Shown one piece after another: positions 55,080 through 64,000 of a DNA stretch of 64,000 bases. The stretch spans positions 1 through 64,000 of the forward strand of contig NZ_PNOT02000032.1 of the NCBI RefSeq assembly GCF_002879535.1, in the 5' to 3' direction. Under the pieces are notes generated by a model. That model made no database searches, was not told the DNA's origin, and saw nothing but the letters and a program-made list of their open reading frames with translations. Made by a program: the position numbers and the translations under genes. Source of the stretch: Mesorhizobium intechi. GTDB lineage: Bacteria; Pseudomonadota; Alphaproteobacteria; Rhizobiales; Rhizobiaceae. Position 1 is the stretch's first letter. Each line of letters opens with the position of its first letter.

Positions 55080-55160
55080 ATGGGCATGTCGCTAAGGGAA
55101 AGCATGATCGAAAGAGGCAGACGGCTGGAAAAAGGCGCGCAGATGGAGCGGCAGGCATGA
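55080..55160 (+). other. Possible 3' remnant of ccmC (doubtful)
   Basis: Between ccmB and ccmD only 160 nt remain where rhizobial operons usually carry ccmC. A 26-codon frame, MGMSLRESMIERGRRLEKGA then QMERQA, ends in TGA that overlaps the ATG of ccmD (ATGA), the coupling a ccmC end would show. The peptide has the charged look of a CcmC C-terminal tail but is too short to prove. Confidence 0.2.
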
Positions 55161-55327
55161 GTGCGCACGCACTCTATGTCACGGCCGCCTATGGCATCAC
55201 GGCGGTTGTTCTGGCCGGGCTGATCGGCTGGATCCTGCTCGACCAAAAGGGGCGCAAGCGCGATCTTGCCGAATTGGAAGCAGCCGGCGTGCGGCGCCGT
55301 TCCGACAAGGCGGAGGAGAAATCGTGA
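55157..55327 (+). CDS. ccmD: Haem exporter protein CcmD
   Basis: 56 residues. A single membrane helix (AAYGITAVVLAGLIGWILLDQKGRKRDL) is followed by a charged tail, the typical CcmD layout. CcmD stabilises the CcmE-CcmC interaction and helps release of holo-CcmE. Its end overlaps the start of ccmG by 4 nt. Confidence 0.9.
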   Translation: MSAHALYVTAAYGITAVVLAGLIGWILLDQKGRKRDLAELEAAGVRRRSDKAEEKS

Positions 55328-55899
55328 GCAGCGAGACCGAGACACCGACGCGCGGTCGCCGCCTGTTCGTCCTCTTGCCGCTGCTGGTCTTCCTCGGCCT
55401 GGCGGGGTTGTTCCTGTGGCAGCTGTTGTCGGGACGCGATGTCTCGGAAGTGCCGTCTGCGCTGATCGGGCTGCCGGCGCCGCAGACCAATCTGCCGGCC
55501 CTGGAGGGGTCAAACCTGCCGGGGCTTGATTCCAGGGCGTTCGCCGGCAAGGTCACGCTGGTCAACGTGTTCGCGTCATGGTGCGCGCCGTGCCGCGAAG
55601 AGCACCCGGTGCTTCTGGCGCTGTCGCAGGACAAGCGGTTCGCCATGGCGGCGCTGAACTACAAGGACCGGCCGGAAAATGCCCGCCGGTTCCTCGGCGA
55701 TCTCGGCAATCCGTTCCAGGCCATCGGCGTCGACGAAGCCGGCCGCACGGCGATCGACTGGGGCGTCTACGGCGTGCCGGAAACCTTCGTCATCGGCAAG
55801 GACGGCAGAATCGCCTACAAGCATGTCGGCCCGCTGACGGCCGAAGCGGTAAGGGATCTGCTGCTGCCGCAAATCGACAAGGCGCTTGCGGCGCATTGA
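55324..55899 (+). CDS. ccmG: Thiol:disulfide interchange protein CcmG/DsbE
   Basis: 191 residues. An N-terminal signal anchor (LFVLLPLLVFLGLAGLFLWQLL) tethers a thioredoxin-like domain with FASWCAPCREEHPVL near residue 85 (WCAPC). It reduces apocytochrome c cysteines before haem attachment. YGVPETFVIGKDG is the conserved cis-proline region. It starts 4 nt before the stop of ccmD. Confidence 0.96.
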   Translation: MSSETETPTRGRRLFVLLPLLVFLGLAGLFLWQLLSGRDVSEVPSALIGLPAPQTNLPALEGSNLPGLDSRAFAGKVTLVNVFASWCAPCREEHPVLLALSQDKRFAMAALNYKDRPENARRFLGDLGNPFQAIGVDEAGRTAIDWGVYGVPETFVIGKDGRIAYKHVGPLTAEAVRDLLLPQIDKALAAH

Positions 55900-56042
55900 T
55901 ATCGAGGTGATGCCGGCCTGCAAACGGCGGCTTCCTGCGCTTCCGGTGCTCACGTACGAAAATACGCTCCGCTGCGGTTCTCGGAACCCACCGTTTTCGC
56001 TGCGGCCTGAATCTCAGCGCGCCTGGCGGCGCAGGCTCAAGC

Positions 56043-56210
56043 TCAGCCGTAGATCTGCTTGTGGATCTGGTAGAGCATTTCCGAGCGGTCGGCGCGCATG
56101 TCGGCCAGATCGCGGCTGGAGAAGCTGTCGATTTCGGCGACGAGGCGGTTGTAGTGCTTGCGCTTGGCGATGTTGTTGCGAGCGCGGGTCATGAGATCGT
56201 TGAAGATCAT
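56043..56210 (-). CDS. DUF1127 small basic protein
   Basis: 55 residues, start MIFNDLMTRARNNIAKRKHY. The DUF1127 (YjiS-like) helix RNNIAKRKHYNRLVAEIDSFSSRDLADM is present. Such small basic proteins are abundant in rhizobia and may affect RNA turnover or phosphate and stress responses. A start at 56210 is chosen over an upstream in-frame ATG at 56234. Confidence 0.85.
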   Translation of the reverse strand: MIFNDLMTRARNNIAKRKHYNRLVAEIDSFSSRDLADMRADRSEMLYQIHKQIYG

Positions 56211-56502
56211 GGCAAGGGTCCTTCTGTGCCGCATTCTGGCGGCGGTTTCTTCCTCCCTTGGTCAATACGGAACATGACATAGGAATGGTGCGTTGCAAAA
56301 AGAAGATGTTGCAATGCACCATTGCACGCAACGCATAGCCGGTTAATCGAGTCCTAAGTCGTCGTGGCTGGACGACCGGGGATAGAACTGCCTGGGCGGC
56401 GGGTTCCTCTCCGTTTTGTCATACAAATTGCGAAGGCCGCGTCTTGCCAGATCGATCGCGGGCTGGCTTGATCCGGTCTTACGTGATGCCGGGAGGAAAC
56501 AC

Positions 56503-57423
<921 letters not shown>

Positions 57424-57585
57424 GGCTGCTCGACACGCTTCTGTGGCGGCCGCTGACGACGTTTCTGCGTATTACCGCAGCGCCTGCCGCGCTACGGTTG
57501 CCGCAACCGCCGCCCTGCGGTTCGCCAGAGCGAATTTCCAGACAGCAGGCTGGGGGTACCAGACACAATTCAAGGGGAGGGCGTC

Positions 57586-57792
57586 ATGCCATTCGTCAAC
57601 ATCCGCATCGTCAAGGAAGTGATCGCCGCCGATCCGGCAGGCAAGAAGGCTGACATCGCCAAGAAAGTCACGGCGGCCATCATGGAAGCCACGGGGCTTG
57701 GCAATGACGATGTCTGGGTGGTGTTCGAAGAGGTCAACGCCCGCGACTGGTATGTCGGCAAGACCGATGTCGAGACGTTGCGGAAGGGCTAG
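57586..57792 (+). CDS. 4-oxalocrotonate tautomerase family protein
   Basis: 68 residues. After Met removal the protein begins with the catalytic Pro1 (PFVNIRIVKEVIA). GLGNDDVWVVFEEVNARDWYVG near 43 completes the fold. It is a small tautomerase of the 4-OT superfamily, active as an oligomer. No degradation operon is attached, so the substrate is unknown. Confidence 0.92.
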   Translation: MPFVNIRIVKEVIAADPAGKKADIAKKVTAAIMEATGLGNDDVWVVFEEVNARDWYVGKTDVETLRKG

Positions 57793-57835
57793 GTCTTGCC
57801 TTCTCCCAGAGGGGACAAGGCGAAGACTGTGCCGC

Positions 57836-58369
57836 TTAACGCGAGGCGATAAAATCCGCAAAGGCCGTCAGCGCGTTGCGCATTGCCAGCACGTTCACCG
57901 GCTCCGTCAGGATGCCATCAAACTCCGGCGGCTTCTTGCCCAGCAGGGCAATCTCCAGCATCGCGTCCTCGTAAAGCGCGAAGGACATAGTCCGCATGAT
58001 CTCGGCCAAAGCGGCGCGGGCGAACAGCGAGCGCGGCGAGGCGTGGGCCAGCATGGCGGGCTTGGCGATGGCGGCGTCGCGCGAGACCAGCCAGTCGAGC
58101 GCGTTCTTCAGCCCGCCCGGCACGCCATGGGCATATTCGGGACAGGAGACGATGATGCCGTCCGCGCCGGTGACGGCATCGATCAGCTCAGCCGCTTCGC
58201 GCGGCGTGCGTTCGCCCTCGTCATCGGGATTGAAGATAGGCAGACGGCCGAGCCCGTCATGGACGGTGACGCGGCAGCCTGCCGGCGCGTTGCGCGCCAG
58301 TGCCGCGACCAGGGCCGAATTGGTGGAGGCGGCACGCAGGCTGCCGGAGATGGCGAGGAGGTTCAGCAT
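57836..58369 (-). CDS. NADPH-dependent FMN reductase (flavodoxin-like)
   Basis: 177 residues. The FMN-binding loop is LLAISGSLRAASTNSAL at the N-terminus, and VSCPEYAHGVPGGLKNALDWLV near residue 85 is the second signature. Probably reduces FMN, quinones or azo-type substrates with NADPH. The start at 58369 is the ATG immediately before the fold. It lies 22 nt after the PPOX-type flavoprotein gene, likely in one operon. Confidence 0.93.
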   Translation of the reverse strand: MLNLLAISGSLRAASTNSALVAALARNAPAGCRVTVHDGLGRLPIFNPDDEGERTPREAAELIDAVTGADGIIVSCPEYAHGVPGGLKNALDWLVSRDAAIAKPAMLAHASPRSLFARAALAEIMRTMSFALYEDAMLEIALLGKKPPEFDGILTEPVNVLAMRNALTAFADFIASR

Positions 58370-58391
58370 AGCGTGGGGACCGGTTCGGCGC

Positions 58392-59012
58392 TTACCACAT
58401 CGTCTGCTTGTATTCCTCGTCGAGCCAGCGGTCGGTCGCCTCGGCCGTGTCGGCAACCACCAGCTGGTCGCGCAGGATCTGGCCGAGCGTCGGCAGCGTG
58501 GCGCGGTCGTACCAGGTGTCGGGCTTCCACAGATCGGAGCGCATGAAGGCCTTGGCGCAATGCATGTAGGCCGCCTTGAGCGTGACCACGATGACGCTTT
58601 GCGGCTCCTTGCCATCGACGGCGAGGCGCTCGCGCAAACCGGCATCGACGGTGATGCGGGCATCGCCATTGACGCGCAGCGTCTCGTTCATGCCGGGAAT
58701 GAGGAAGAGCAGGCCGACCGAGGGATTGCGCAGGATGTTCTCCAGCGTGTCCAGCCGGTTGTTGCCGGGCCGGTCCGGGATGGCGATGGTCCTGTCGTCG
58801 AGAATGGCGACGAAGCCGGGCTTGTCGCCCTTCGGCGTCACATCGGCATTGCCTTGGCCATCGGACGAGCCGATCAGCACGAAGGGGCTCTTGCCGATGA
58901 AGGAGCGGCAGTGGCCGTCGAGCGCCTTCAGCTCCTTGCGGATCGAGCCGTCGGTCGGGCGCGGCGTCTTGTAGATCGTCCGCAGCTCTTCATGCGTGGC
59001 GATGAATTCCAT
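58392..59012 (-). CDS. Pyridoxamine 5'-phosphate oxidase-like FMN-binding protein
   Basis: 206 residues. PPOX-type split barrel with FVLIGSSDGQGNADVTPKGDKPGFV near residue 44, and IAIPDRPGNNRLDTLENILRNPSVGLLFLIPG near 76. This matches the MSMEG_1061 family of FMN-dependent PPOX-like proteins. F420 or FMN use and substrate are unproved. It is followed by the FMN reductase gene, fitting a flavin-linked pair. Confidence 0.9.
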   Translation of the reverse strand: MEFIATHEELRTIYKTPRPTDGSIRKELKALDGHCRSFIGKSPFVLIGSSDGQGNADVTPKGDKPGFVAILDDRTIAIPDRPGNNRLDTLENILRNPSVGLLFLIPGMNETLRVNGDARITVDAGLRERLAVDGKEPQSVIVVTLKAAYMHCAKAFMRSDLWKPDTWYDRATLPTLGQILRDQLVVADTAEATDRWLDEEYKQTMW

Positions 59013-59023
59013 GGCTCTCCCCC

Positions 59024-59080
59024 GTTGTTTTGACGCAATTCCGGACGGAAAACCGCTTCACACTTTTCCTGGAATTGCTC
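59024..59080. repeat. Dispersed intergenic repeat, copy C
   Basis: GTTGTTTTGACGCAATTCCG, then GACGGAAAACCGCTTCACAC and TTTTCCTGGAATTGCTC. It abuts the stop codon of yciB and fills the space before the convergent-direction boundary with the PPOX gene. See copies at 15904-15963 and 30988-31050. Confidence 0.85.
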
Positions 59081-59754
59081 TACTTGCCGGCCTTTTCTTC
59101 CCCGCCTGCCTTGTCGTCCAGCGAATGGCGCAGGATCAACGGCATCTGGCTGAAGGTGAAAAGAAGCGTGATCGGCATGATGCCCCAGACCTTGAAGGTA
59201 ACCCAGGCATCGGTGGAAAAATTGCGCCACACCACCTCGTTGACGATGGCGAGGAACAGGAAGAACAGGCCCCAGCGGAAGGTGAGCTTGCGCCAGCCTT
59301 CGGCATCAAGCCTGAAGGCCGAATCGAAGACATAGCCGAGCAGCGACCTGCCGAAGAGCAGCCCGCCGAGCAGCACGCCGCCGAACAGCGTGTTGACGAT
59401 GGTCGGCTTCATCTTGATGAAGATGTCGTCCTGCAGATAAAGCGTCAGCGCGCCGAAGATGAAGACCACGACGCCCGACACCATCGGCATGATCGGCAAG
59501 GTGCGCGTCAGCAGCCATGAGGCGATCAGCGCGATGGCCGTGGCGGCCATGAACAGGCCGGTGGCGACGAAGATAGGGCCGCCGAATTCACCCAGGACAG
59601 GGAATTTCTGCACCAGCCACTCGCCGCGCGCATTGGCGAAGAAGAAGACCAGCAGCGGCCCAAGCTCAAGCACCAGCTTGAGCACGGGATTGACGCCTTC
59701 CTTCTTCTCTTTCTGCGGGTCGGACGGATCGCGTTCGAGAATGGGTGGGTTCAT
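59080..59754 (-). CDS. yciB: Inner-membrane spanning protein YciB (septation protein A family)
   Basis: 224 residues with about five to six membrane helices, including [17 protein letters not shown] and [16 protein letters not shown], then the family's [18 protein letters not shown] and [19 protein letters not shown]. YciB/IspZ proteins influence cell-envelope and septum formation. A charged N-terminal 20 residues precedes the first helix. AAGGAAG lies upstream of the ATG at 59754. ftsY ends 47 nt upstream, so they may be co-transcribed. Confidence 0.95.
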   Translation of the reverse strand: MNPPILERDPSDPQKEKKEGVNPVLKLVLELGPLLVFFFANARGEWLVQKFPVLGEFGGPIFVATGLFMAATAIALIASWLLTRTLPIMPMVSGVVVFIFGALTLYLQDDIFIKMKPTIVNTLFGGVLLGGLLFGRSLLGYVFDSAFRLDAEGWRKLTFRWGLFFLFLAIVNEVVWRNFSTDAWVTFKVWGIMPITLLFTFSQMPLILRHSLDDKAGGEEKAGK

Positions 59755-59800
59755 GATCTTCCTTCTTACGCACGACCCCTGTTGAAAAGGGATCACGCCG

Positions 59801-61630
59801 TTACGCCACTCCAGCGATCGCCCTGGCGAATTCGCTCGCGGAGAAAGGTTCGAGGTCGTCGACCTGTTCGCCGACGCCGATGAAATAGACCGGCAATTTG
59901 TGCTTTGCCGCGATCGCCACCAGAATACCGCCGCGCGCCGTGCCGTCCAGCTTCGTCATCACCAGGCCGTTGACGCCGGCGATGTTGCGGAAGATCTCGA
60001 CCTGGTTGAGCGCGTTCTGGCCGGTGGTGGCGTCGACCGTCTGCAGCACGGTGTGCGGTGCTTCCGGGTCGAGCTTGCCGAGCACGCGCACGATCTTTTC
60101 CAGCTCGGCCATCAGCTCGGTCTTGTTCTGCAGGCGGCCGGCGGTGTCGATGATCAGCACGTCGGAGCCGGCCTCCTTGGCCTTCTCGAAGGCGTCATAG
60201 GCGAGGCCGGCGGCATCGGCGCCGAGCTTGGAGGCGATGACGGGCGATTTCGTCCGTGCGCCCCAGATCTTCAGCTGTTCGATCGCGGCGGCGCGGAAGG
60301 TGTCGCCGGCGGCGAGCATCACCGACAGGCCGCCATCGGTCAGTTTTGCCGCCAGCTTGCCGATGGTGGTGGTCTTGCCGGTGCCGTTGACGCCGACCAC
60401 CAGGATGACATGCGGCTTGTGCGAGAGGTCGAGTTCCAGCGGCTGGGCGACAGGGGTCAGCACTTTCTCCACCTCGGCTGCCATGACGGTGCGGACATCC
60501 GTGTCGGAGACGTCCTTGCCGTAGCGGCTGGCGGCGAGCGAATCGGTGATGCGAAGTGCCGTCTCCATGCCGAGATCGGCGCGGATCAGCACGTCTTCCA
60601 GGTCCTGCAGCGTGTCCTCGTCCAGCTTGCGCTTGGTGAAGACGCCGGCGATGTTGCCGGTGAGCTCGCGCGAGGAACGGGCAAGTCCGTCCCGCATGCG
60701 CTGGAACCAGGAGCGCCGTGGCGCCGGCTCCGGCGCCTTGGCCGGCTCGGCCTTCTGCTCGACCTTTTTGGTGACGGTCACCTTGCCGGGAGCGGGTTCC
60801 GGCTTCGGCTGCGGGACGGGCTGCGGTTCGGGCGCGATCTCGGCAATGACGGGCTGCGTCTCGACCGGCGCCGGCTGACGAATGGGAGGCGCGATTTCCG
60901 TCAGCGGGGCTTCCGGCGTGGCCTCGACGGCTGGCGTCGCCTCTTTTGCAGGTTCACGCGGCTCCTCAGCCTCTTGCGGCGGCCGGGGCGAGGGAAGTGT
61001 CGGCGCTTGAGGGGCGGCGCCAGCCTGCAGAGTTGGCTGTGCGGAAGGAGGCGCCGGTGGCGGCACTTCAACGGGCGCGGGCGTCTCGACCGGGATCTCG
61101 GCAGGTGGGACCGGCACTTCGATCGGCGCCGGTTCGGGCTGCCTTTCCGGGCGCGGCGGCGCAATCTCCGGCTCGGCAGGCGCGGGAGAAGGGACTTCTT
61201 GCGGCCGCGGTTCGGGGGCGGGCTCCGGAGCGGCGGGGGGAAGCGGAATTTCCTCGGGCGCCGGCGGCTCCGGCGGCTCTGGCGCGGGTACAGGTTCCTC
61301 TTGCGGCGCGGGCCGCGGCAGGGGTTCCGGCTCGGCGGGAACCGTCGGCTCCGGCGTGGGCGGGATGGTCGGAGCGGTCTCGGGTGCCGGTTCCTCGACA
61401 GGCGACGGTTCCGGAGCGGTTGCTTGCGGTTCGGCGGGTGAAAGCGCGACCTGGGCCTCGAGCAGGGGCTCCTCGCGCTTCAGAAATTCCGGAACGACCT
61501 GTTCGGCCGCCGGCTTCAGCGCATCGAGCTGATCCCATTTGATCGGGGGCAGCGGGGCGGTCTCGTCAACGCGCTCTTCGACAACCTCTTTCTTGCCGAA
61601 CGAAAATATCTTCTTGAAAAAACCAGCCAT
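59801..61630 (-). CDS. ftsY: Signal recognition particle receptor FtsY
   Basis: 609 residues. The N-terminal A region (about 1-300) is extremely Pro/Glu/Ala-rich with imperfect repeats such as [13 protein letters not shown], a long acidic linker. The NG domain starts near 310 ([17 protein letters not shown]). GTPase motifs are [38 protein letters not shown], and [10 protein letters not shown]. It is the docking partner of Ffh at the inner membrane. It lies 12 nt from the mtaB stop, in the dapF-mtaB-ftsY order. Confidence 0.97.
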   Translation of the reverse strand: MAGFFKKIFSFGKKEVVEERVDETAPLPPIKWDQLDALKPAAEQVVPEFLKREEPLLEAQVALSPAEPQATAPEPSPVEEPAPETAPTIPPTPEPTVPAEPEPLPRPAPQEEPVPAPEPPEPPAPEEIPLPPAAPEPAPEPRPQEVPSPAPAEPEIAPPRPERQPEPAPIEVPVPPAEIPVETPAPVEVPPPAPPSAQPTLQAGAAPQAPTLPSPRPPQEAEEPREPAKEATPAVEATPEAPLTEIAPPIRQPAPVETQPVIAEIAPEPQPVPQPKPEPAPGKVTVTKKVEQKAEPAKAPEPAPRRSWFQRMRDGLARSSRELTGNIAGVFTKRKLDEDTLQDLEDVLIRADLGMETALRITDSLAASRYGKDVSDTDVRTVMAAEVEKVLTPVAQPLELDLSHKPHVILVVGVNGTGKTTTIGKLAAKLTDGGLSVMLAAGDTFRAAAIEQLKIWGARTKSPVIASKLGADAAGLAYDAFEKAKEAGSDVLIIDTAGRLQNKTELMAELEKIVRVLGKLDPEAPHTVLQTVDATTGQNALNQVEIFRNIAGVNGLVMTKLDGTARGGILVAIAAKHKLPVYFIGVGEQVDDLEPFSASEFARAIAGVA

Positions 61631-61642
61631 GCTTTGCGTTTC

Positions 61643-62983
61643 TCAGGCGGCGCGTGCGGCAAGCGGCACTGCGTTGAGCCGGGCGCCGTCGTGGCCAGTA
61701 ATTGTCGCTTCGACGATCTCGCCCGGCGCGCCGGTGCCGAGTGCGGCGAGGGTAAATCCTTCGGTGCGGCCAAGGCCATCGCGCTCGATCAGGATCGACT
61801 GGCGCGTTCCGGGCAGCGAGGACAGATGGCGCCGATAGGCGGCATCGCCGGCGGCGCGCAGCCTGGCGGCGCGCTGCTTGACCACCTCGCGGCGAAGCTG
61901 CGGCATGCGCGCGGCGGGCGTGCCCTCGCGCGGTGAGAACGGGAAGACATGGAGATGGGTCAGGCCACATTCCTCGACGATTTTTATCGAGTTCTCGAAC
62001 ATCGCGTCGGTCTCGGTCGGGAAGCCGGCGATGATGTCGGCGCCGAAGACGATTGCAGGACGCAACTTGCGCACATCCTCGCAGAAACGGATCGACTGGT
62101 CGCGCAGATGCCTTCGCTTCATGCGCTTCAGGATCATGTCGTCGCCGGACTGCAGCGACATGTGCAGATGCGGCATCAACCTGGATTCGGTGGCGATGGC
62201 ATCGAGCAAATCGTCGTCGGCCTCGACCGAATCGATCGAGGATAGCCGCAGGCGCTTCACGTCGGGCACCTGCTTCAGAATGGTCTTCACCAGTTTGCCG
62301 AGCCTGGGCGCCCCTGGCAGATCGGCGCCGAAGCTGGTCATGTCGACGCCGGTCAGCACGATCTCGGCATAGCCATTGCCGGCGAGCCGCTTGACCTGCT
62401 CGACCACGGCGCCCATCGGCACCGAGCGGGAATTGCCGCGGCCGTAAGGAATGATGCAGAAGGTGCAGCGGTGGTCGCAGCCATTCTGCACCTGCACGAA
62501 AGCACGGGCACGGCCCTCTATGGCGTCGACCATGTGGCCGGCGGTCTCGCGCACCGAGAAGATGTCGTTGACGCGGGCCTTCTCGGTGTCGTTGACGCCG
62601 AAATCCGGCAGCGCGCGGTAGGAATGCGCCTTCAACTTCTCCTCATTGCCGAGCACGAGATCGACCTCATCCATGGCAGCGAATTTCTCAGGCTCGGTCT
62701 GCGCGGCGCAGCCGGTGACGATGATGCGCGCCGCTGGGTTGTCGCGGCGCGCCTTGCGGATCGCCTGTTTGGCCTGGCGCACCGCCTCGCCGGTGACGGC
62801 GCAGGTGTTGAAGATCACCGCGCCGCCCTGCAGCGCGCCGAGACCGGCGCTTTCGGCCTCGCGCCGCATCACTTCGGATTCATAGGTGTTCAGCCGGCAG
62901 CCGAAGGTCACCACGTCAATGCGGCTGGGGGCCTCGGCAAGGGAGCCGTCGACGTCCGGGCTCCTGGACAGAGCAATCGACAT
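61643..62983 (-). CDS. mtaB: tRNA (N6-L-threonylcarbamoyladenosine(37)-C2)-methylthiotransferase MtaB
   Basis: 446 residues. The N-terminal MTTase domain has cysteines in FGCRLNTYES, FNTCAVTGEA and TGCAAQTEP. The radical SAM motif is QNGCDHRCTFCIIPYGRG (CxxxCxxC), and a TRAM domain lies at the C-terminus. It adds a methylthio group to t6A37 of tRNA. MtaB identity, rather than MiaB or RimO, rests on the N-terminus VDVVTFGCRLNTYES-like pattern and the operon order. The ATG shares one base with the dapF stop. Confidence 0.93.
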   Translation of the reverse strand: MSIALSRSPDVDGSLAEAPSRIDVVTFGCRLNTYESEVMRREAESAGLGALQGGAVIFNTCAVTGEAVRQAKQAIRKARRDNPAARIIVTGCAAQTEPEKFAAMDEVDLVLGNEEKLKAHSYRALPDFGVNDTEKARVNDIFSVRETAGHMVDAIEGRARAFVQVQNGCDHRCTFCIIPYGRGNSRSVPMGAVVEQVKRLAGNGYAEIVLTGVDMTSFGADLPGAPRLGKLVKTILKQVPDVKRLRLSSIDSVEADDDLLDAIATESRLMPHLHMSLQSGDDMILKRMKRRHLRDQSIRFCEDVRKLRPAIVFGADIIAGFPTETDAMFENSIKIVEECGLTHLHVFPFSPREGTPAARMPQLRREVVKQRAARLRAAGDAAYRRHLSSLPGTRQSILIERDGLGRTEGFTLAALGTGAPGEIVEATITGHDGARLNAVPLAARAA

Positions 62984-63867
62984 CAGGCCGCGCTTTCGGT
63001 GTCGCGGGCCCAGGTGCCTGTCGAGGGGTCGAAGCTGCCGGAAAATTCCCACTCTGCGGCACCGGTCAGGATGACGTGGTCGTCCTCGCGCCATTCGACA
63101 TGCAGCGTGCCGCCGCCGGGCGTCAAAAGGTCGACGCTGCGGCCGGTGCGCCTGGTGCGTGCCGCCGCCACCACCGACGCGCAGGCGGCGGAGCCGCAGG
63201 CCTTGGTCAGGCCGGCGCCGCGCTCCCAGGTGCGGATGATCATGCTCTCGGGCGAGGTCACCTGGGCAATGGTGATGTTGGCGCGCTCAGGAAAGATCGG
63301 GTGGTTTTCGAGCAGCGGGCCGAAACGCTCGAGCTCGTAGGACCAGACATCGCGGTCGACCCAGAAGATGGCGTGCGGGTTGCCCATCGAGACGGCGGAG
63401 GGCGAATGCAGTACCGGCGCGTCGATCGGGCCGATCTGCAATTCGATCATGCGGGTGTCGCGGAACTCCTCGGCCAGCGGAATCTCCTGCCAGCCGAAAC
63501 GCGGCATGCCCATGTCGACAGAGATCGTGCCGTCGGCATGTTCCCTGGCGTTGAGAATGCCGGCGCGGGTCTCGAAGGTGAAGGTCTTTTGCCCGGTCTC
63601 GGCGGCGAGCGCCTGGACGACGCAACGCATGCCGTTGCCGCAGGCCTGCGCGCTCGTGCCGTCGGAATTCAGGATGTCGACATAGTAGGCGGTGCCCGGC
63701 GTCTTTGCATCATGGATCGCCATGATCTGGTCGAAGCGGGTCGCGGCATCGGCGTTCAGCGCGAGGGCCGCCGCCGCCGTCACCTGATCGCCACGGCCGC
63801 GCATATCGGCGACGATGATCTCGTTGCCGATGCCGTTCATCTTGGCGAAAGGGGCAGTGCTTGCCAT
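62983..63867 (-). CDS. dapF: Diaminopimelate epimerase
   Basis: 294 residues. It converts LL- to meso-diaminopimelate for lysine and peptidoglycan. The two catalytic cysteines are in [16 protein letters not shown] near residue 76 and [13 protein letters not shown] near 226. N-terminus [16 protein letters not shown] and [10 protein letters not shown] are also standard. It is the first gene of the dapF-mtaB-ftsY unit; 133 nt remain to the window edge, with no recognised feature. Confidence 0.97.
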   Translation of the reverse strand: MASTAPFAKMNGIGNEIIVADMRGRGDQVTAAAALALNADAATRFDQIMAIHDAKTPGTAYYVDILNSDGTSAQACGNGMRCVVQALAAETGQKTFTFETRAGILNAREHADGTISVDMGMPRFGWQEIPLAEEFRDTRMIELQIGPIDAPVLHSPSAVSMGNPHAIFWVDRDVWSYELERFGPLLENHPIFPERANITIAQVTSPESMIIRTWERGAGLTKACGSAACASVVAAARTRRTGRSVDLLTPGGGTLHVEWREDDHVILTGAAEWEFSGSFDPSTGTWARDTESAA

Positions 63868-64000
63868 TGCTCCGCGAAATTCCGTGTCTGTTTGGCGCTA
63901 TATGGCGGAAACGGGCGGGAATTACCAGTGCGGAGCCGCCCCAGAGACCGTTTCAAATTCGCCCCGGCGAGTCATGCGATGTGGTCTCGGGAACCGGAGG

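Noticed and set aside
55914-56015. Sequence resembling a small gene after ccmG
   Set aside because: It matches the style of common intergenic repeat DNA (GGTGCTCACGTAC-like) and has no open frame of note.
59900-61441. Long plus-strand open frame opposite ftsY
   Set aside because: Rich in G and R from the antisense of the Pro/Glu repeats; no ribosome binding site or motif.

Overview
The window looks like chromosomal DNA of a Mesorhizobium-type alphaproteobacterium (order Rhizobiales). The evidence is the high GC content, several rhizobial family genes (IalB, DUF1236, DUF2794, DUF1127), a LexA box of the alphaproteobacterial GTTC-N7-GTTC type, the order dapF-mtaB-ftsY-yciB, and abundant palindromic intergenic repeats. 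I see no phage, IS element, CRISPR array, tRNA or rRNA. This is mostly core genome with some small disrupted genes.

Layout. 1-2.2 kb: the SOS mutagenesis pair imuA-imuB, with a LexA box. 2.3-4.0 kb: a small zincin, a DUF1737 protein and a CoA-ester lyase. 4.0-8.2 kb: a 16-bp minisatellite, then a DUF4173 membrane protein with a response regulator and sensor kinase. 8.3-12.1 kb: an FAD oxidoreductase, a DUF72 protein, an ArsR/AHSA1 operon with a palindromic operator, and a GNAT enzyme. 12.2-15.9 kb: leuD, a secreted protein ending in an Ivy-like motif, RidA, VOC and leuB. 16-22.7 kb: a cold-shock/DUF805 fusion, a glycosyltransferase, a DEAD-box helicase, asd, GNAT and ACT proteins. 22.9-27.6 kb: bestrophin, a glycine-zipper lipoprotein, a frameshifted hydrolase, rpsP (premature stop), chorismate mutase and ffh.

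28-35.7 kb: an SH3/DUF1236 protein, a zinc metallopeptidase, a lytic transglycosylase, argG, an MHYT-GGDEF-EAL regulator and a LysE exporter. 35.7-42.9 kb: two related small membrane proteins coupled to rlmN, a ClC channel, IalB, YkvA, a pterin dehydratase, a tyrosine phosphatase, thpR and tesA. 43-50.7 kb: ybbA-ybbP (divergent from tesA), a Bax-inhibitor-1 protein, GNAT, DUF2794, a possible small RNA, DUF1223 and a broken ceramidase-like gene. 50.7-56 kb: acnA divergent from ccmA-ccmB-ccmD-ccmG, with ccmC missing. 56-64 kb: DUF1127, an SMP-30 lactonase, a tautomerase, two flavoproteins, then yciB, ftsY, mtaB and dapF.

Themes: leucine, lysine and arginine biosynthesis (leuB, leuD, asd, dapF, argG), both protein partners of SRP targeting (ffh, ftsY), cytochrome c maturation, and envelope functions. 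The most notable observations are the Ivy-like secreted protein, the in-frame stop in rpsP, the absence of ccmC, two small genes with frameshifts, an unexplained hairpin-rich region before a terminator near 48.8 kb, and several families of dispersed palindromic or tandem repeats.
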